This document shows positions 1 to 8,790 of a DNA stretch of 64,000 nt, piece after piece; the stretch's first letter is position 1, and the number at the start of each line of letters is the position of its first letter. This DNA comes from Sulfitobacter marinus (GTDB lineage Bacteria > Pseudomonadota > Alphaproteobacteria > Rhodobacterales > Rhodobacteraceae): positions 1 through 64,000 of the forward strand of contig NZ_FPAJ01000002.1 of NCBI RefSeq assembly GCF_900116285.1, read 5' to 3'. Position numbers and translations under genes: made by a program. The notes beneath the pieces are model-generated. The model searched no databases. It was given only the letters and a program-made list of their open reading frames with translations, and was not told the DNA's origin.

Positions 1-124
1 CGCAGCATCGGTCAAATTAGGGCTCCTTTCGGTCCTCAGATGCAACGCAGCATCCGGTGATATACTGCTTTAGTCAACGTCGGGTTGTCGTTGTGGGAGG
101 GCATGGCGGATCGGAGGATCAGTC
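1..124. repeat. Gene-free left edge with degenerate dispersed repeat
   Basis: No gene is supported here. Bases 1-25 begin with CGCAGCAT and end with GGGCTC, and they align with 8871-8894 (three mismatches and one gap) and more loosely with 5742-5765. A second CGCAGCAT lies at 46-53. The stretch just before the recombinase start supplies its ribosome binding site (GGAGG at 113-117). The origin of the repeat is unknown. Confidence 0.4.
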
Positions 125-757
125 ATGGAAACACCAAACCTACCAGCCATTCGCGCACTTCGCCCCGCTTGGAACAAGGGTCGTATCGTTGGTCAGAAAC
201 GGCCTTTGAAGCCTCAACACGTTTGGGCGATCAGGGTTCGTCTAGAACTATCAGAGAACCATCGCGACCTCGCGCTGTTTAACATGGCGATCGACAGCAA
301 GCTGCGCGGCTGTGACCTGGTGAAGATGAAAGTCGTCGACGTCATGGCGTCGGGTCAGATCAAGGAACGGGCATCGGTGTTACAATGCAAGACACAGAAA
401 CCTGTGCGATTTGAGATATCCGAAGGCACACGCGCCTCGGTCGAAAAGTGGATGGAAGATGAGCTCATGGTTGGCTCGGAGTACCTTTGGCCGGGTCGGT
501 TCCATGAACGCCTGCACATCTCGACACGCCAGTATGCGCGGATCGTCCGCGACTGGGTCACATCAATCGGCCTAGACGCGAGTGCATATGGCACGCATTC
601 GATGGGGCGGACAAAAGTGACTCAGATCTACAAGAAAACTGGCAACCTGCGTGCTGTTCAGCTTCTGCTAGGACACACGAAGATGGATAGTACGGTGCGG
701 TACCTTGGCGTCGAACTCGAGGATGCGTTAGCAATCGCTGAGGCGATCGAAATCTGA
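125..757 (+). CDS. Small tyrosine recombinase, active-site Arg missing
   Basis: This 210-residue protein matches the catalytic domain of phage-integrase-type tyrosine recombinases, which cut and rejoin DNA through a Tyr-linked intermediate. It lacks a core-binding domain of usual size. Visible catalytic positions are Arg61, Lys89, His158, His184 (LGH) and Tyr193 (VRYLG). The second catalytic Arg, expected in the H-x-x-R box, is missing: the box reads HSMGRT, so position 161 is Gly (codon GGG at 605-607). One base change from CGG would explain this. The start at 125 is backed by GGAGG seven bases upstream. No att sites, cargo or other phage genes are nearby, so it is probably a solitary and possibly inactive recombinase. 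Arg162 could conceivably substitute. Confidence 0.8.
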   Translation: METPNLPAIRALRPAWNKGRIVGQKRPLKPQHVWAIRVRLELSENHRDLALFNMAIDSKLRGCDLVKMKVVDVMASGQIKERASVLQCKTQKPVRFEISEGTRASVEKWMEDELMVGSEYLWPGRFHERLHISTRQYARIVRDWVTSIGLDASAYGTHSMGRTKVTQIYKKTGNLRAVQLLLGHTKMDSTVRYLGVELEDALAIAEAIEI

Positions 758-1055
758 AGTCCTCGGGCCGTCTTCACGGGCGGCCCAAAGCCGTAGTCCA
801 TCTATTGGTTGCCATGCTGAATCCGCAGCCCGCTTAGCGGTCATTCGCCGCGGCAGCGAAATCAATAGGTCGTTCGATGACTGCAGGACGGACGAAGCCT
901 CCCCTGATCTTTAGCTGGCGAACGGCGGCTTTCAGTCGATGGAACCCCAAAAGTCATTGCACCGCGTGCGCACTGATCGCTTGATGACAGAGCCAATTAG
1001 CCTGCGCGAAACTCATCCATGATTTCCCAGTATAGCATGTAGCCCGCCATCTGTT
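758..1055. other. Gene-free stretch with repeat-like words
   Basis: I see no credible gene between the recombinase and the convergent RpiR regulator. The text contains repeat-like words such as GGCCCAAAGCCG near 782, which resemble other gene-free stretches of the left 15 kb. It may be debris of former genes or of a mobile repeat. Confidence 0.35.
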
Positions 1056-1934
1056 TCAATCTAGGAACAGGCCAAAGTGATCTTGCGCTTTCGACAGCTC
1101 TTTCAGGCGTTCTTGCGCAGATGAGCCGAGCAAGACATTCACGTCCTGTAGCAACAAAGACAGCCCAGCATTGATGCCTTGTGGCATGGTCAGCGCAAAG
1201 TTTGTTTCGGCCGGGTAGCGCAAGACATATGGGGTGAATTCGGTCGCCCAGTCACAGAATTCATCCGCAAAAACAACAACATTTATACCGCGTGCGCGCG
1301 CGAGTTTGGCCAGCAATGGACCGTGTGCGCCATACCGAAAGATGTCAATAATGACTAAAGTAGCGCTGCGACCCTTGTTCGGTAAAAGCCCGGCATAGAC
1401 CCCGTCTATCCCGTCGATCAGTTGAACCCCATCACGCAGATAGGCCAAGCGGCGGCACAGGCCGTCCGCCAAGAAGTACATCGTCTGAAACCCTGTGACC
1501 CCGACCCCATCGGACGTGGCAGTTAATTCAACGACGTCTTTCCACAACTTGGTTTCGCGCAACTCAAGAGCCGCGTCGATCGATGCATGCAGCACGTCGT
1601 GGTCGGTGCCAAACTGTCTATCATTGTGTTTCCCGTCGCTCTCAAACCGCTTATCGATCCGATAGCTGTTTGGGCCATACACCTTGTGCAAAGCCTGTTG
1701 ACGGGCGTCTGCCGATCCATCGAACCCTAACTTGCGGAAAAACCGGGTTAGTGTCATCGGACTGATTCCCAGTTTTTGGGCGATGTCAGAGTTGCTTTCG
1801 ACCAAGACGGCTTCTGGGCGGGTCTGAAAATAGGCTGCTATACGCTTTTCTTTTTGGGTCAATTGGGACCCCATTTTCGAGATAGCCTCGGCCAAAATCT
1901 CAGCATTTTTCATATAGTTGTACCTATGGGCCAT
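1056..1934 (-). CDS. MurR/RpiR family transcriptional regulator
   Basis: A DNA-binding regulator with an N-terminal RpiR helix-turn-helix (residues about 30-75, containing SDIAQKLGISPMTLTRFFRK) and a C-terminal SIS sugar-phosphate-binding-type domain (about 125-260). I place the start at ATG 1934 (MAHRYNY), giving 292 residues. A longer reading from 1994 would run into the palindromic region upstream and adds residues not typical of the family. It is divergent from the TRAP/dipeptidase operon starting at 2203 and is its likely regulator. Several RpiR proteins, such as MurR, respond to amino-sugar phosphates, but the ligand here is unknown. Confidence 0.88.
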   Translation of the reverse strand: MAHRYNYMKNAEILAEAISKMGSQLTQKEKRIAAYFQTRPEAVLVESNSDIAQKLGISPMTLTRFFRKLGFDGSADARQQALHKVYGPNSYRIDKRFESDGKHNDRQFGTDHDVLHASIDAALELRETKLWKDVVELTATSDGVGVTGFQTMYFLADGLCRRLAYLRDGVQLIDGIDGVYAGLLPNKGRSATLVIIDIFRYGAHGPLLAKLARARGINVVVFADEFCDWATEFTPYVLRYPAETNFALTMPQGINAGLSLLLQDVNVLLGSSAQERLKELSKAQDHFGLFLD

Positions 1935-1989
1935 CGTGCTTCTTTTTTGAGCACACCCCAGCCTAGCATATCCAAAATGTTTCGTCACA

Positions 1990-2023
1990 AACATATTTTT
2001 TCAAATGTTATGTTGAGAACATA
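1990..2023. promoter_or_regulatory. Palindromic operator candidate between rpiR and dctP
   Basis: Two inverted repeats lie in the divergent intergenic region. AACAT at 1990-1994 pairs with ATGTT at 2005-2009, and TATGTT-GAG-AACATA forms a 15-bp palindrome at 2009-2023. The location suits an operator for the adjacent RpiR regulator, controlling itself and the TRAP operon. This is inferred from position and symmetry only. Confidence 0.45.
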
Positions 2024-2202
2024 TGAAGCGTTAACTATAGATCGGGACAGGTGTTCGTAGTGTGTCACTCCGTTTAGGTGAGGTTCTCGTCGGTAAAAAT
2101 TTTCTTGCAACCTCACCATCAAGAGGCTGAATTTTGATAAGAATCAGACTTCTAGGTGCTCCACTCAAAAATCAACAGGACGGTTTAAGAAGGAAAAAAA
2201 CG

Positions 2203-3210
2203 ATGAACAAAACTCTGACAACAGCAGCGATTCTTGCGCTGACAGCAGCCAATGCAAACGCCGAAGCGATCAAGCTTGGTTATAATGGTGCCGCGGATCC
2301 AGAAAAGAACGCGGTTCATTTCTTTGCGGCGCATCTTGAGAAAGTCATCGAAGAGCGCACAGATATTGAGATCGATTTGTTCCCAGACTCCCAGTTGGGC
2401 AGCGAACAGGAACGCATGGAAAACACGCTTGCGACGCCTTCTTTGAACATCGCAAGCTTTGCCGGTGTATCCCCGATCACACCCGAAGTCTTTGTATCCA
2501 ACACACCGTTTATGTTCGAGACACCAGAGCAAGCCCGCACCTTCTTTGACGAGGGCACATATTGGTCCAAAGTCGAAGACGTCTTTGCAGAGCGCACGGG
2601 CGGATCACAGCTGCTGGCCGTTGTTGAAGAAGGTGGTTTCTTGGCCTTCACATCTACGGACAAGCCAATCTACGAGCCAAGCGACTTTGAAGGCATGAAG
2701 TTCCGTGCCATGGATCCATCCCAAGTTGCTTTGTACGAAGCCATGGGCGCATCAGGCACGCCAGTTCCGTGGACAGAAGTCTACGCGGCCCTGCAAACTG
2801 GCATCGTTGAAGGTCAAATGAACCCACCGCTTTACATCAAGCTGGGCTCACTGAACGAAGTGCAAAACTACCTGACACGCGCCAACATCCAGTACTCAAT
2901 GCAGTTCCTTGTTGGGAACGGCGCTTGGTTAGACTCATTGTCTGATGCAGACCGCCAAGTGATCGAAGAAGCTGTCGTTGAAGCCAATACCCTAACACGC
3001 GAAAGCGTGCAAGCCAACGTTGAAGGCCGCGTAGAATGGCTGGCTGCAAACGGCATGGAGATCATCACCCCATCCGCAGAGCAACTGGCAATGTTCCAAG
3101 AAATCGGTACGCCAAGCTTTATCGCATGGCTGGGCGAGCAAGACATCGACGAAAGCTTCATGAAAGCGGCTTTTGACGACCTTGGTCGTGGCGATCTTCT
3201 CGCGCAATGA
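2203..3210 (+). CDS. dctP: TRAP transporter substrate-binding protein (DctP type)
   Basis: This is the periplasmic solute receptor of a tripartite ATP-independent transporter, which hands its ligand to the DctQM membrane pair in a sodium- or proton-driven import. A signal peptide (residues 1-20, ending ANA) is followed by a typical DctP fold of about 315 residues, with the family-like segments FPDSQLGSEQERME and GQMNPPLYI. The start at 2203 is chosen over 2134 because it puts the signal peptide at the N-terminus and has an AAGGA-type binding site just upstream. The stop overlaps the next start by 4 bases. The ligand cannot be read from sequence; the downstream dipeptidase hints at a dipeptide or D-amino-acid compound. 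Confidence 0.92.
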   Translation: MNKTLTTAAILALTAANANAEAIKLGYNGAADPEKNAVHFFAAHLEKVIEERTDIEIDLFPDSQLGSEQERMENTLATPSLNIASFAGVSPITPEVFVSNTPFMFETPEQARTFFDEGTYWSKVEDVFAERTGGSQLLAVVEEGGFLAFTSTDKPIYEPSDFEGMKFRAMDPSQVALYEAMGASGTPVPWTEVYAALQTGIVEGQMNPPLYIKLGSLNEVQNYLTRANIQYSMQFLVGNGAWLDSLSDADRQVIEEAVVEANTLTRESVQANVEGRVEWLAANGMEIITPSAEQLAMFQEIGTPSFIAWLGEQDIDESFMKAAFDDLGRGDLLAQ

Positions 3211-3692
3211 GACTAGCGCTGATCAAACTTCTGACACGCCTTACCTTGGGCGTGTCAGCCTTGCTGGCCGCATCAGTGGCCGCATTCATTCTTTATGGGG
3301 TGGGTGCGCGTTATTTCTTTGGCTCGTCACCGATCTGGTTTGATGAGCTCGCGCGCTACATGATCATCTCATCCGCCCTAATTGGGATCGGTGGTGTTTG
3401 GGTCAATGGCGGGCATATGCGCGTAAATGTTCTTGAGCGTCGAGTGCCCCCCGCACTCCGCCAAACTATTGTTTGTTATCAATGGATTTTGACCGTCGCC
3501 CTTGCCGGAGCAATGACGTGGTTTTCTTATAACTACATCGGAAGCGTCAGCTTCTTCAAAACGCCCGGCCTTCAGATTTCGCGGTCTTGGCCGGTGTCTG
3601 TGATCCCCATTGGGTTTGGCTTCTTGTTCGTACTGAGCCTGTTGCGCGGCCCCATCGGATTACAAAACGCAGACGTCGAGGATGACACATGA
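3207..3692 (+). CDS. dctQ: TRAP transporter small permease (DctQ type)
   Basis: A 161-residue membrane protein with four predicted transmembrane segments (about 15-35, 45-65, 88-108, 128-148), as expected for the small TRAP membrane subunit that supports the large permease. It overlaps dctP and dctM by ATGA junctions on both sides, so the three are translated as one coupled unit. Confidence 0.9.
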   Translation: MRLALIKLLTRLTLGVSALLAASVAAFILYGVGARYFFGSSPIWFDELARYMIISSALIGIGGVWVNGGHMRVNVLERRVPPALRQTIVCYQWILTVALAGAMTWFSYNYIGSVSFFKTPGLQISRSWPVSVIPIGFGFLFVLSLLRGPIGLQNADVEDDT

Positions 3693-4966
3693 TTACGACG
3701 ATGCTGCTTGTGATGTTGATCCATGTCGCACTTGGACTGCCCTTGTTTCTGAGCCTCATGACCACAGCTGTTGTCGGGTTTTGGTTTGTTGGCTTTGACC
3801 AGATGGCCCGGATCATGCCGCAACAGGCTTTTGGCGGGATCGATGCTTTCTCCCTCATGGCGATCCCGCTGTTTATTCTGGCTGGGAACCTGATGAACAA
3901 CGGCCAGATGACCCCACGCTTGTTGAAGCTTGCGGATCGCCTTGTCGGTCATTTCCGTGGCGGGATTGGACATGTGAACGTTGTCTCCAGCGTTTTTTTT
4001 GCGGGGATCAACGGGTCTGCGGTCGCGGACACCTCTGCTTTAGGGACACTTTTGGTGCCCGGTATGCGCAAGGCTGGATTTCCGGGGCACTATGCAGCGG
4101 GTCTGACCGCTGCCAGTTCCCTGATTGGGCCAATTGTTCCGCCTTCCATCTTCATGATCCTTTATGCAAGCCAGACAGGCACTTCTGTTGGGGCCATGTT
4201 CTTGGGCGGCGTCGTGCCGGGGCTTTTGCTGGGTGCTGCTTTCATGATCATGAACGTTGTCTACTCAAGCATCCACAATGTTGAACCGACAAGCCGCCGT
4301 GCTGGTATAGCGCAGATTTTTGAAGCCACCGTTGGCGCGCTGCCTGCTTTGATTGCGCCGTTCATCATTGTTGCAGGCATCGTCATGGGGATTGTGACCC
4401 CAACTGAATCCGGTGCCTTAACTGTGGCTTATGTCGCGGCTTGGGGCCTGCTGACGGGGAACCTGACGCCCAAGACCATTTGGCTGTCGCTTAAGGAAAC
4501 CTCTGCGCTGACATCGGCCATCTTTGTGATCATTGCGGTCTCTTCCATCGTATCCTGGCAGCTTGCCTACGCGGACGCGCCCAAGTCCTTTACGGTTATG
4601 TTAGAACCGTTTGCCGAGAACCCCATCCTGATCTTGCTCGCGATCTCTGGTGTCACCTTTATCACTGGTATGTTTATGGAAGAAGTGTCGGCATTGATGC
4701 TGCTAACGCCGATTTTTGTTCCAATCGCCGCCGTGTCTGGCATCGACCCGGTCCATCTCGGGATCGTTGTAACGCTGAACATCACAATCGCCCTCATCAC
4801 CCCGCCGATGGGCGCATGCATCTTTGTGGCGGCGGCTGTGGGCAAAGTAGATGTAGCACGCCTGTTTTTGGCGATCTGGCCTTTCATCTTTGTCGCGCTG
4901 GCGGTGTTGTTCGTGATCATCCTGATGCCGGGCCTCACGACGTGGTTGCCGGAAATGATGAAGTAG
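3689..4966 (+). CDS. dctM: TRAP transporter large permease (DctM type)
   Basis: A 425-residue polytopic protein of usual DctM length with about 12 hydrophobic segments. It contains the conserved segments FAGINGSAVADTSALG and LITPPMG that are characteristic of the ion-coupled TRAP transport subunit. It forms the complete cassette P-Q-M with the two upstream genes and is followed immediately by a peptidase gene. Confidence 0.93.
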   Translation: MITTMLLVMLIHVALGLPLFLSLMTTAVVGFWFVGFDQMARIMPQQAFGGIDAFSLMAIPLFILAGNLMNNGQMTPRLLKLADRLVGHFRGGIGHVNVVSSVFFAGINGSAVADTSALGTLLVPGMRKAGFPGHYAAGLTAASSLIGPIVPPSIFMILYASQTGTSVGAMFLGGVVPGLLLGAAFMIMNVVYSSIHNVEPTSRRAGIAQIFEATVGALPALIAPFIIVAGIVMGIVTPTESGALTVAYVAAWGLLTGNLTPKTIWLSLKETSALTSAIFVIIAVSSIVSWQLAYADAPKSFTVMLEPFAENPILILLAISGVTFITGMFMEEVSALMLLTPIFVPIAAVSGIDPVHLGIVVTLNITIALITPPMGACIFVAAAVGKVDVARLFLAIWPFIFVALAVLFVIILMPGLTTWLPEMMK

Positions 4967-5638
4967 ATGTCGTTGGAGACGAAGCCCGTGATCACTTGGG
5001 ATTCAGCAAAACAGATCGCAGCCGGCACCAGTGAGGAACCATTGGTATCGGCTGCGGATTCGAAACACTGGATTTGCAAACCGGTCTATTTTCAGAATGG
5101 ATTTGTTGGTGCCTTGCCCCAAATTTGGCTACGCCAGTCTGTCTTGGATCGCTTGAAGATCGCAAGTGAGGTTCTGCCAAACGGCTACCGGCTTGTCCTG
5201 CTGGACGGGTGGCGCCCCAAGCAACTGCAACAGGCACTATTCGACGATATGCGTCAAAAAATTGCGACGGAAAACCCGCGCCTAGAAGGGATTCAACTTG
5301 ATGAGATGACGATGAACTACTGTTCAAAAGTATCCGACGACCCAGTCCAACCCAGTCCGCATCTGACGGGTGGGGCGGTGGATGTAACGCTTGCGAACGC
5401 ATCAGGTGTCGAGCTGGATATGGGAAGCGCCTTTGACGAACCATCACAACGTAGTTGGACGACCTATCAGCTTTCCGGCGCGCCAATGCATCATCGTAAA
5501 GTCTTGCATTCTGCCATGATCCAATCCGGCTTTACGAATCTGCCAAGCGAATGGTGGCATTATGATTACGGGAACTGGGTATGGGCTTGGTATTCCGAAG
5601 CGTCAGTCGCGGAATATGGTCCAATTGAGCATATTTGA
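4967..5638 (+). CDS. D-Ala-D-Ala dipeptidase, VanX/DdpX (M15D) family
   Basis: A 223-residue zinc peptidase that should cleave D-alanyl-D-alanine or a similar dipeptide. The family zinc motif appears as SPHLTGGAVD (His132, Asp139) with Glu195 and His198 in EWWHYDYG, and the substrate-binding Arg lies in DGWRP (Arg83). No signal peptide is evident, so it probably works in the cytoplasm. It starts directly after the dctM stop codon and is therefore the last gene of the TRAP operon. DdpX of E. coli likewise sits with a dipeptide importer (there an ABC system), which supports a role in using imported peptidoglycan-derived dipeptides. Confidence 0.88.
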   Translation: MSLETKPVITWDSAKQIAAGTSEEPLVSAADSKHWICKPVYFQNGFVGALPQIWLRQSVLDRLKIASEVLPNGYRLVLLDGWRPKQLQQALFDDMRQKIATENPRLEGIQLDEMTMNYCSKVSDDPVQPSPHLTGGAVDVTLANASGVELDMGSAFDEPSQRSWTTYQLSGAPMHHRKVLHSAMIQSGFTNLPSEWWHYDYGNWVWAWYSEASVAEYGPIEHI

Positions 5639-5953
5639 TTAAGATCTTAAAAGCGGTCATTTGGCTTCTCTTTTGATACCAGACCTGTGCGCTCTGTGTT
5701 GGATTCGGTAATAATGGGCTCGTCGCGGCCATCGGATGCAGCGCAGCATTCACTCAATCTTGGCTGTCGTCGGCGACACGCACGGCCCAAACCGGACATT
5801 CAACGAAGCTTATGGTGCTGAACTGCGGCTTTCCCGAAGCGGACTTTGAACTCCAGACGAACTTAAGCACCGATCAGAAGGCCGCTATTTGGGGCAAAGC
5901 TGACCTATCTGTCGATAGTATATGGGCCCTTTATTCCGCCGATTTGACAGTTT
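5639..5953. repeat. Gene-free stretch with dispersed repeat copy
   Basis: No gene is supported. A copy of the left-edge repeat (CGCAGCAT start, CTTGGCT end) lies at 5742-5765, followed by GGCCCAAACCGG near 5785, a word echoed at 8019 and, in variant form, at 15209. Short open frames here have no recognisable protein features. Confidence 0.4.
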
Positions 5954-6859
5954 TTATGACCTCACCCGAAGCCTGTTCACCAAGAGGTCATCTTGCACGA
6001 TTTCGGATTCCATAGCCCCAAGCTCACCGACATCCCAATTGGCACTCAAATAGCGGCCCTTGGCCCAATCCCCCGCGCTCGAGCAGAGCCAAACCGCAAA
6101 GCTCGCGGCAAGATTGGGATCATCGACCAGATATTCATGCATGTGTTCCGGCATGCTATGGCCGAGATCCGTCGCAACACCGCCCGGATGCACTGCAAAG
6201 CACTTGATCCCATCCTCATCGTGATCACTTTGCACGAATTCACATAGGCGGTTGATGGCATGTTTGGACGTTTGGTAATCAGACGCACCGGGCATGACAA
6301 ACTGAGCGCCAATTGATGAGATAAGGATAAGATGGCCGCCGCTTTTACCCTCTGCGGCCCATTTCTCAGCGCTTTTGATGAGATGAGGCAGCGCGAACCG
6401 GATCACGTGATAGCTGCCCTTCACGTTGACTTCCCAGTTGCGCCACCACCCGTTCGGGTCGCTTTCACCAATCTTGACCCAAGGCCCAAGATAGCCTGCA
6501 TTGGCATCGGCAACATCAATGGCGCCGAACTTTGCCACGCAATCATTCACTGCCGCCTCGACCTGAGCAGCATCGGTAACATCGCACACCGCATAGGCGC
6601 ACTGGGTGTTCGGGTTGGCTTTTTGCACAAGCGCCAGCGTCTCGATCAGGGCTGTCGCTGTGCGCGCTGTAAGATAGACCGCTTTTACTCCTGCCTCAGC
6701 AAAGGCAATAGCTGTGGCTTGGCCGATCCCTTTTGAGGCACCAGCAATGAAAACGATCTTTCCTTCCGCGCTGCCCTTGAGCGTGGTGTTCGGATCGATA
6801 GCGTCATAACGGGCGTTGTGGGCCGTCAGATCGAGAAATTGAGTTTGAATAGATGACAT
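5954..6859 (-). CDS. Short-chain dehydrogenase/reductase
   Basis: A 301-residue NAD(P)-dependent SDR. Cofactor motif GASKGIG lies at residues 40-46, the NAG structural motif at 120-122, catalytic Ser at about 181-182 (ISSIGAQ), and YQTSK gives Tyr195 and Lys199. The roughly 30-residue N-terminal extension before the Rossmann fold is longer than in simple bacterial SDRs and recalls fungal-type SDRs. It is transcribed divergently from an AraC regulator about 150 bases away, which probably controls it. The substrate is unknown. Confidence 0.88.
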   Translation of the reverse strand: MSSIQTQFLDLTAHNARYDAIDPNTTLKGSAEGKIVFIAGASKGIGQATAIAFAEAGVKAVYLTARTATALIETLALVQKANPNTQCAYAVCDVTDAAQVEAAVNDCVAKFGAIDVADANAGYLGPWVKIGESDPNGWWRNWEVNVKGSYHVIRFALPHLIKSAEKWAAEGKSGGHLILISSIGAQFVMPGASDYQTSKHAINRLCEFVQSDHDEDGIKCFAVHPGGVATDLGHSMPEHMHEYLVDDPNLAASFAVWLCSSAGDWAKGRYLSANWDVGELGAMESEIVQDDLLVNRLRVRS

Positions 6860-7012
6860 TGCTACACTCCTATAGTTTCCCTGATCTTAGCCAGACCTAC
6901 CTGTCAGCGCCTACCGTATCCTCCAAACAATCTGCCTATTTCTCCAAATTGATGAATGATTAGCTGTTTTCTCATTTCAGAGGCTGTTACCGAATTACGT
7001 AAGGAGACGCCG

Positions 7013-7906
7013 ATGGACTTATCTCACCTCACCACCCTCGCGCGCAAATACTGTGCTTCGGAGAACGCCCATGGGTGGAAGTTGCCGCAATTGACCATCT
7101 ATCGGCGCGACAAAGTTAGTGCGATCGAGGCGACGATTTATGACCCAGTCCTGTGCCTGATCCTCCAAGGCAGCAAAGTCACATCTATCGGCGACCAACA
7201 TGCTGAACTCAACCAAGGCGACGCTCTTGTTGTCAGTCACGATCTGCCTGTTGCGTCCCGGATAACAAAAGCCAACCAGCAAGAACCCTATATAGCTGTT
7301 ATTCTCTCTCTCGATTTGGGGGTAATTCGCGGCCTTTACGATCAGGTCGCTGGGGCAAAACTTGCTGAGGCCAACGCGCATTCCTTGTCGACATGGCAGG
7401 CCGAGCCGACGTGGGTTGAACCACTAACGAGATATGTCGCGTTGATGGAGAACCCGATGGATGCGCGGGTTCTAGGGCCGTCGATTTTGCGGGAAATTCA
7501 CTATCGTCTTTTGCTTTCGCCAATCGGAGGGATGCTTCGCCGTCTGTTGGTCGCGGACAGTCATGCAAGTCTGATTGCCAAGGCCATTGATAAGTTGCGA
7601 CACGAATTTCGCACGTCTATATCCGTGTCTGATCTTGCTCATCACGCAGGAATGAGTCCGTCCTCATTTCACGAACACTTCAAGTCGGTGACAGGCACGA
7701 CACCCATTCAATATCAAAAAGACCTACGCCTCATCGAAGCACGCACTGCACTCGTTCAAAGAGGCCTGTCTGTCTCGGAAACCGCGTATTCCGTTGGCTA
7801 TGAAAGCCCAACGCATTTCAGCCGGGACTACAGGAAAAAATTCAGTGTGCCGCCCAGTCGAGATGTTAGCCCTACTTTTCAAAACCAACAAAACGGTTCG
7901 ATCTGA
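7013..7906 (+). CDS. AraC family transcriptional regulator
   Basis: A 297-residue regulator with an AraC N-terminal arm and cupin-type domain (CLILQGSK near residues 48-55) and a C-terminal double helix-turn-helix (about 200-290), with SVSDLAHHAGMSPSSFHEHF and SVSETAYSVGYESPTHFSRDY as the two recognition halves. The start at 7013 follows AAGGAG and is preferred over an upstream ATG at 6956. The N-terminal type is the one often linked to control of an adjacent oxidoreductase, which fits the divergent SDR gene. Confidence 0.9.
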   Translation: MDLSHLTTLARKYCASENAHGWKLPQLTIYRRDKVSAIEATIYDPVLCLILQGSKVTSIGDQHAELNQGDALVVSHDLPVASRITKANQQEPYIAVILSLDLGVIRGLYDQVAGAKLAEANAHSLSTWQAEPTWVEPLTRYVALMENPMDARVLGPSILREIHYRLLLSPIGGMLRRLLVADSHASLIAKAIDKLRHEFRTSISVSDLAHHAGMSPSSFHEHFKSVTGTTPIQYQKDLRLIEARTALVQRGLSVSETAYSVGYESPTHFSRDYRKKFSVPPSRDVSPTFQNQQNGSI

Positions 7907-8169
7907 AAGCCGAAATAGGCATCCAAACATGTAGTAGCAATGGGTCATTGAGGCTCATTTCTGCCGGTCTCTGCTTTGTAGCATCCATGAGAATGACCTA
8001 AACACTTCTGATATTCACGGCCCAAACCTGCCGTTCACCCACTGATCGTCATGCTGCAGTGCGGCCCGTCATTGCGGACTTTCGCCGTAACCGCGAAATC
8101 AGATGGTGGGTGAATTCACACAATGTGGGACTTAGCGGTCGTTTGTGCGGGAAGTGGGAATGTCTGTTT
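7907..8169. repeat. Gene-free stretch with repeat word shared with 15.2 kb
   Basis: No gene is supported. The 14-base word CAAACCTGCCGTTC at 8023-8036 recurs exactly at 15213-15226, and four further bases on its left also match except for one. The stretch looks like a worn copy of a dispersed element of the left arm. Confidence 0.4.
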
Positions 8170-8790
8170 CTAATTGGAGGCCATGAATGCAGAGCCACCA
8201 AGAAGGCACGACCCTCCTGTGTAACCCATGCGTTTCCGTGCGCGAAGGCTCTGGAATGTCCTGCGAGCTTGGGCCACTAGCAGTGCGTACCCCCCAAGGA
8301 CGATGAACACGGTGACCGTAGAGGTTGCCAAAAGAATCAAGAATTGCGGTGTCATCTCGTTTTCAGGGTTCATGAATTGCGCAAGAAAGGCGACGTAAAA
8401 AAGGATTGCCTTTGGGTTTAATACACCGATTAGAAACCCAGACCGAAGGCTACCTGCGCGTATTCTAGACGAGCCTGAGATAATAAGGTCAGCTTCGTTC
8501 ATTCGCTTTGCTTCAAGTATCTGAGACAGTCCGAGCCACGCCATATATCCGACACCCACCCATTTGATGACGATATATACACCACTTGAGCTTGCCAGAA
8601 TGGTCCCTAGTCCAGCATAGGCAACAGTCACCATGACAATCCCGCCTAGTAGATTGCCAAGGATGCTGTAAAATGACGCACCCAGTCCTTTGGAGAGCGA
8701 TTGGCCGATGGCCATAAAGACACTTGGACCCGGAATTAGAGAGACTATTGTGACCGCCGCCACATAAGTCAGCCAAACGTCTAAACTCAT
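8170..8790 (-). CDS. LysE/RhtB family amino-acid exporter
   Basis: A 206-residue inner-membrane protein with about six hydrophobic segments. The LysE-family N-terminal motif appears as SLIPGPSVFMAIGQSLSKG, and GVLNPKAILFYVAFLAQF matches the conserved central loop. These proteins export amino acids or related small metabolites by proton exchange. The gene stands alone between two gene-free, repeat-bearing stretches, and an AAGGA-type site precedes the start. The exported substrate is unknown. Confidence 0.88.
   Translation of the reverse strand: MSLDVWLTYVAAVTIVSLIPGPSVFMAIGQSLSKGLGASFYSILGNLLGGIVMVTVAYAGLGTILASSSGVYIVIKWVGVGYMAWLGLSQILEAKRMNEADLIISGSSRIRAGSLRSGFLIGVLNPKAILFYVAFLAQFMNPENEMTPQFLILLATSTVTVFIVLGGYALLVAQARRTFQSLRARKRMGYTGGSCLLGGSAFMASN

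Noticed and set aside
85-282. 65-codon frame overlapping the recombinase start
   Set aside because: It is out of frame with the recombinase, is Arg/Ser-rich and has no family features; the recombinase has the better binding site.
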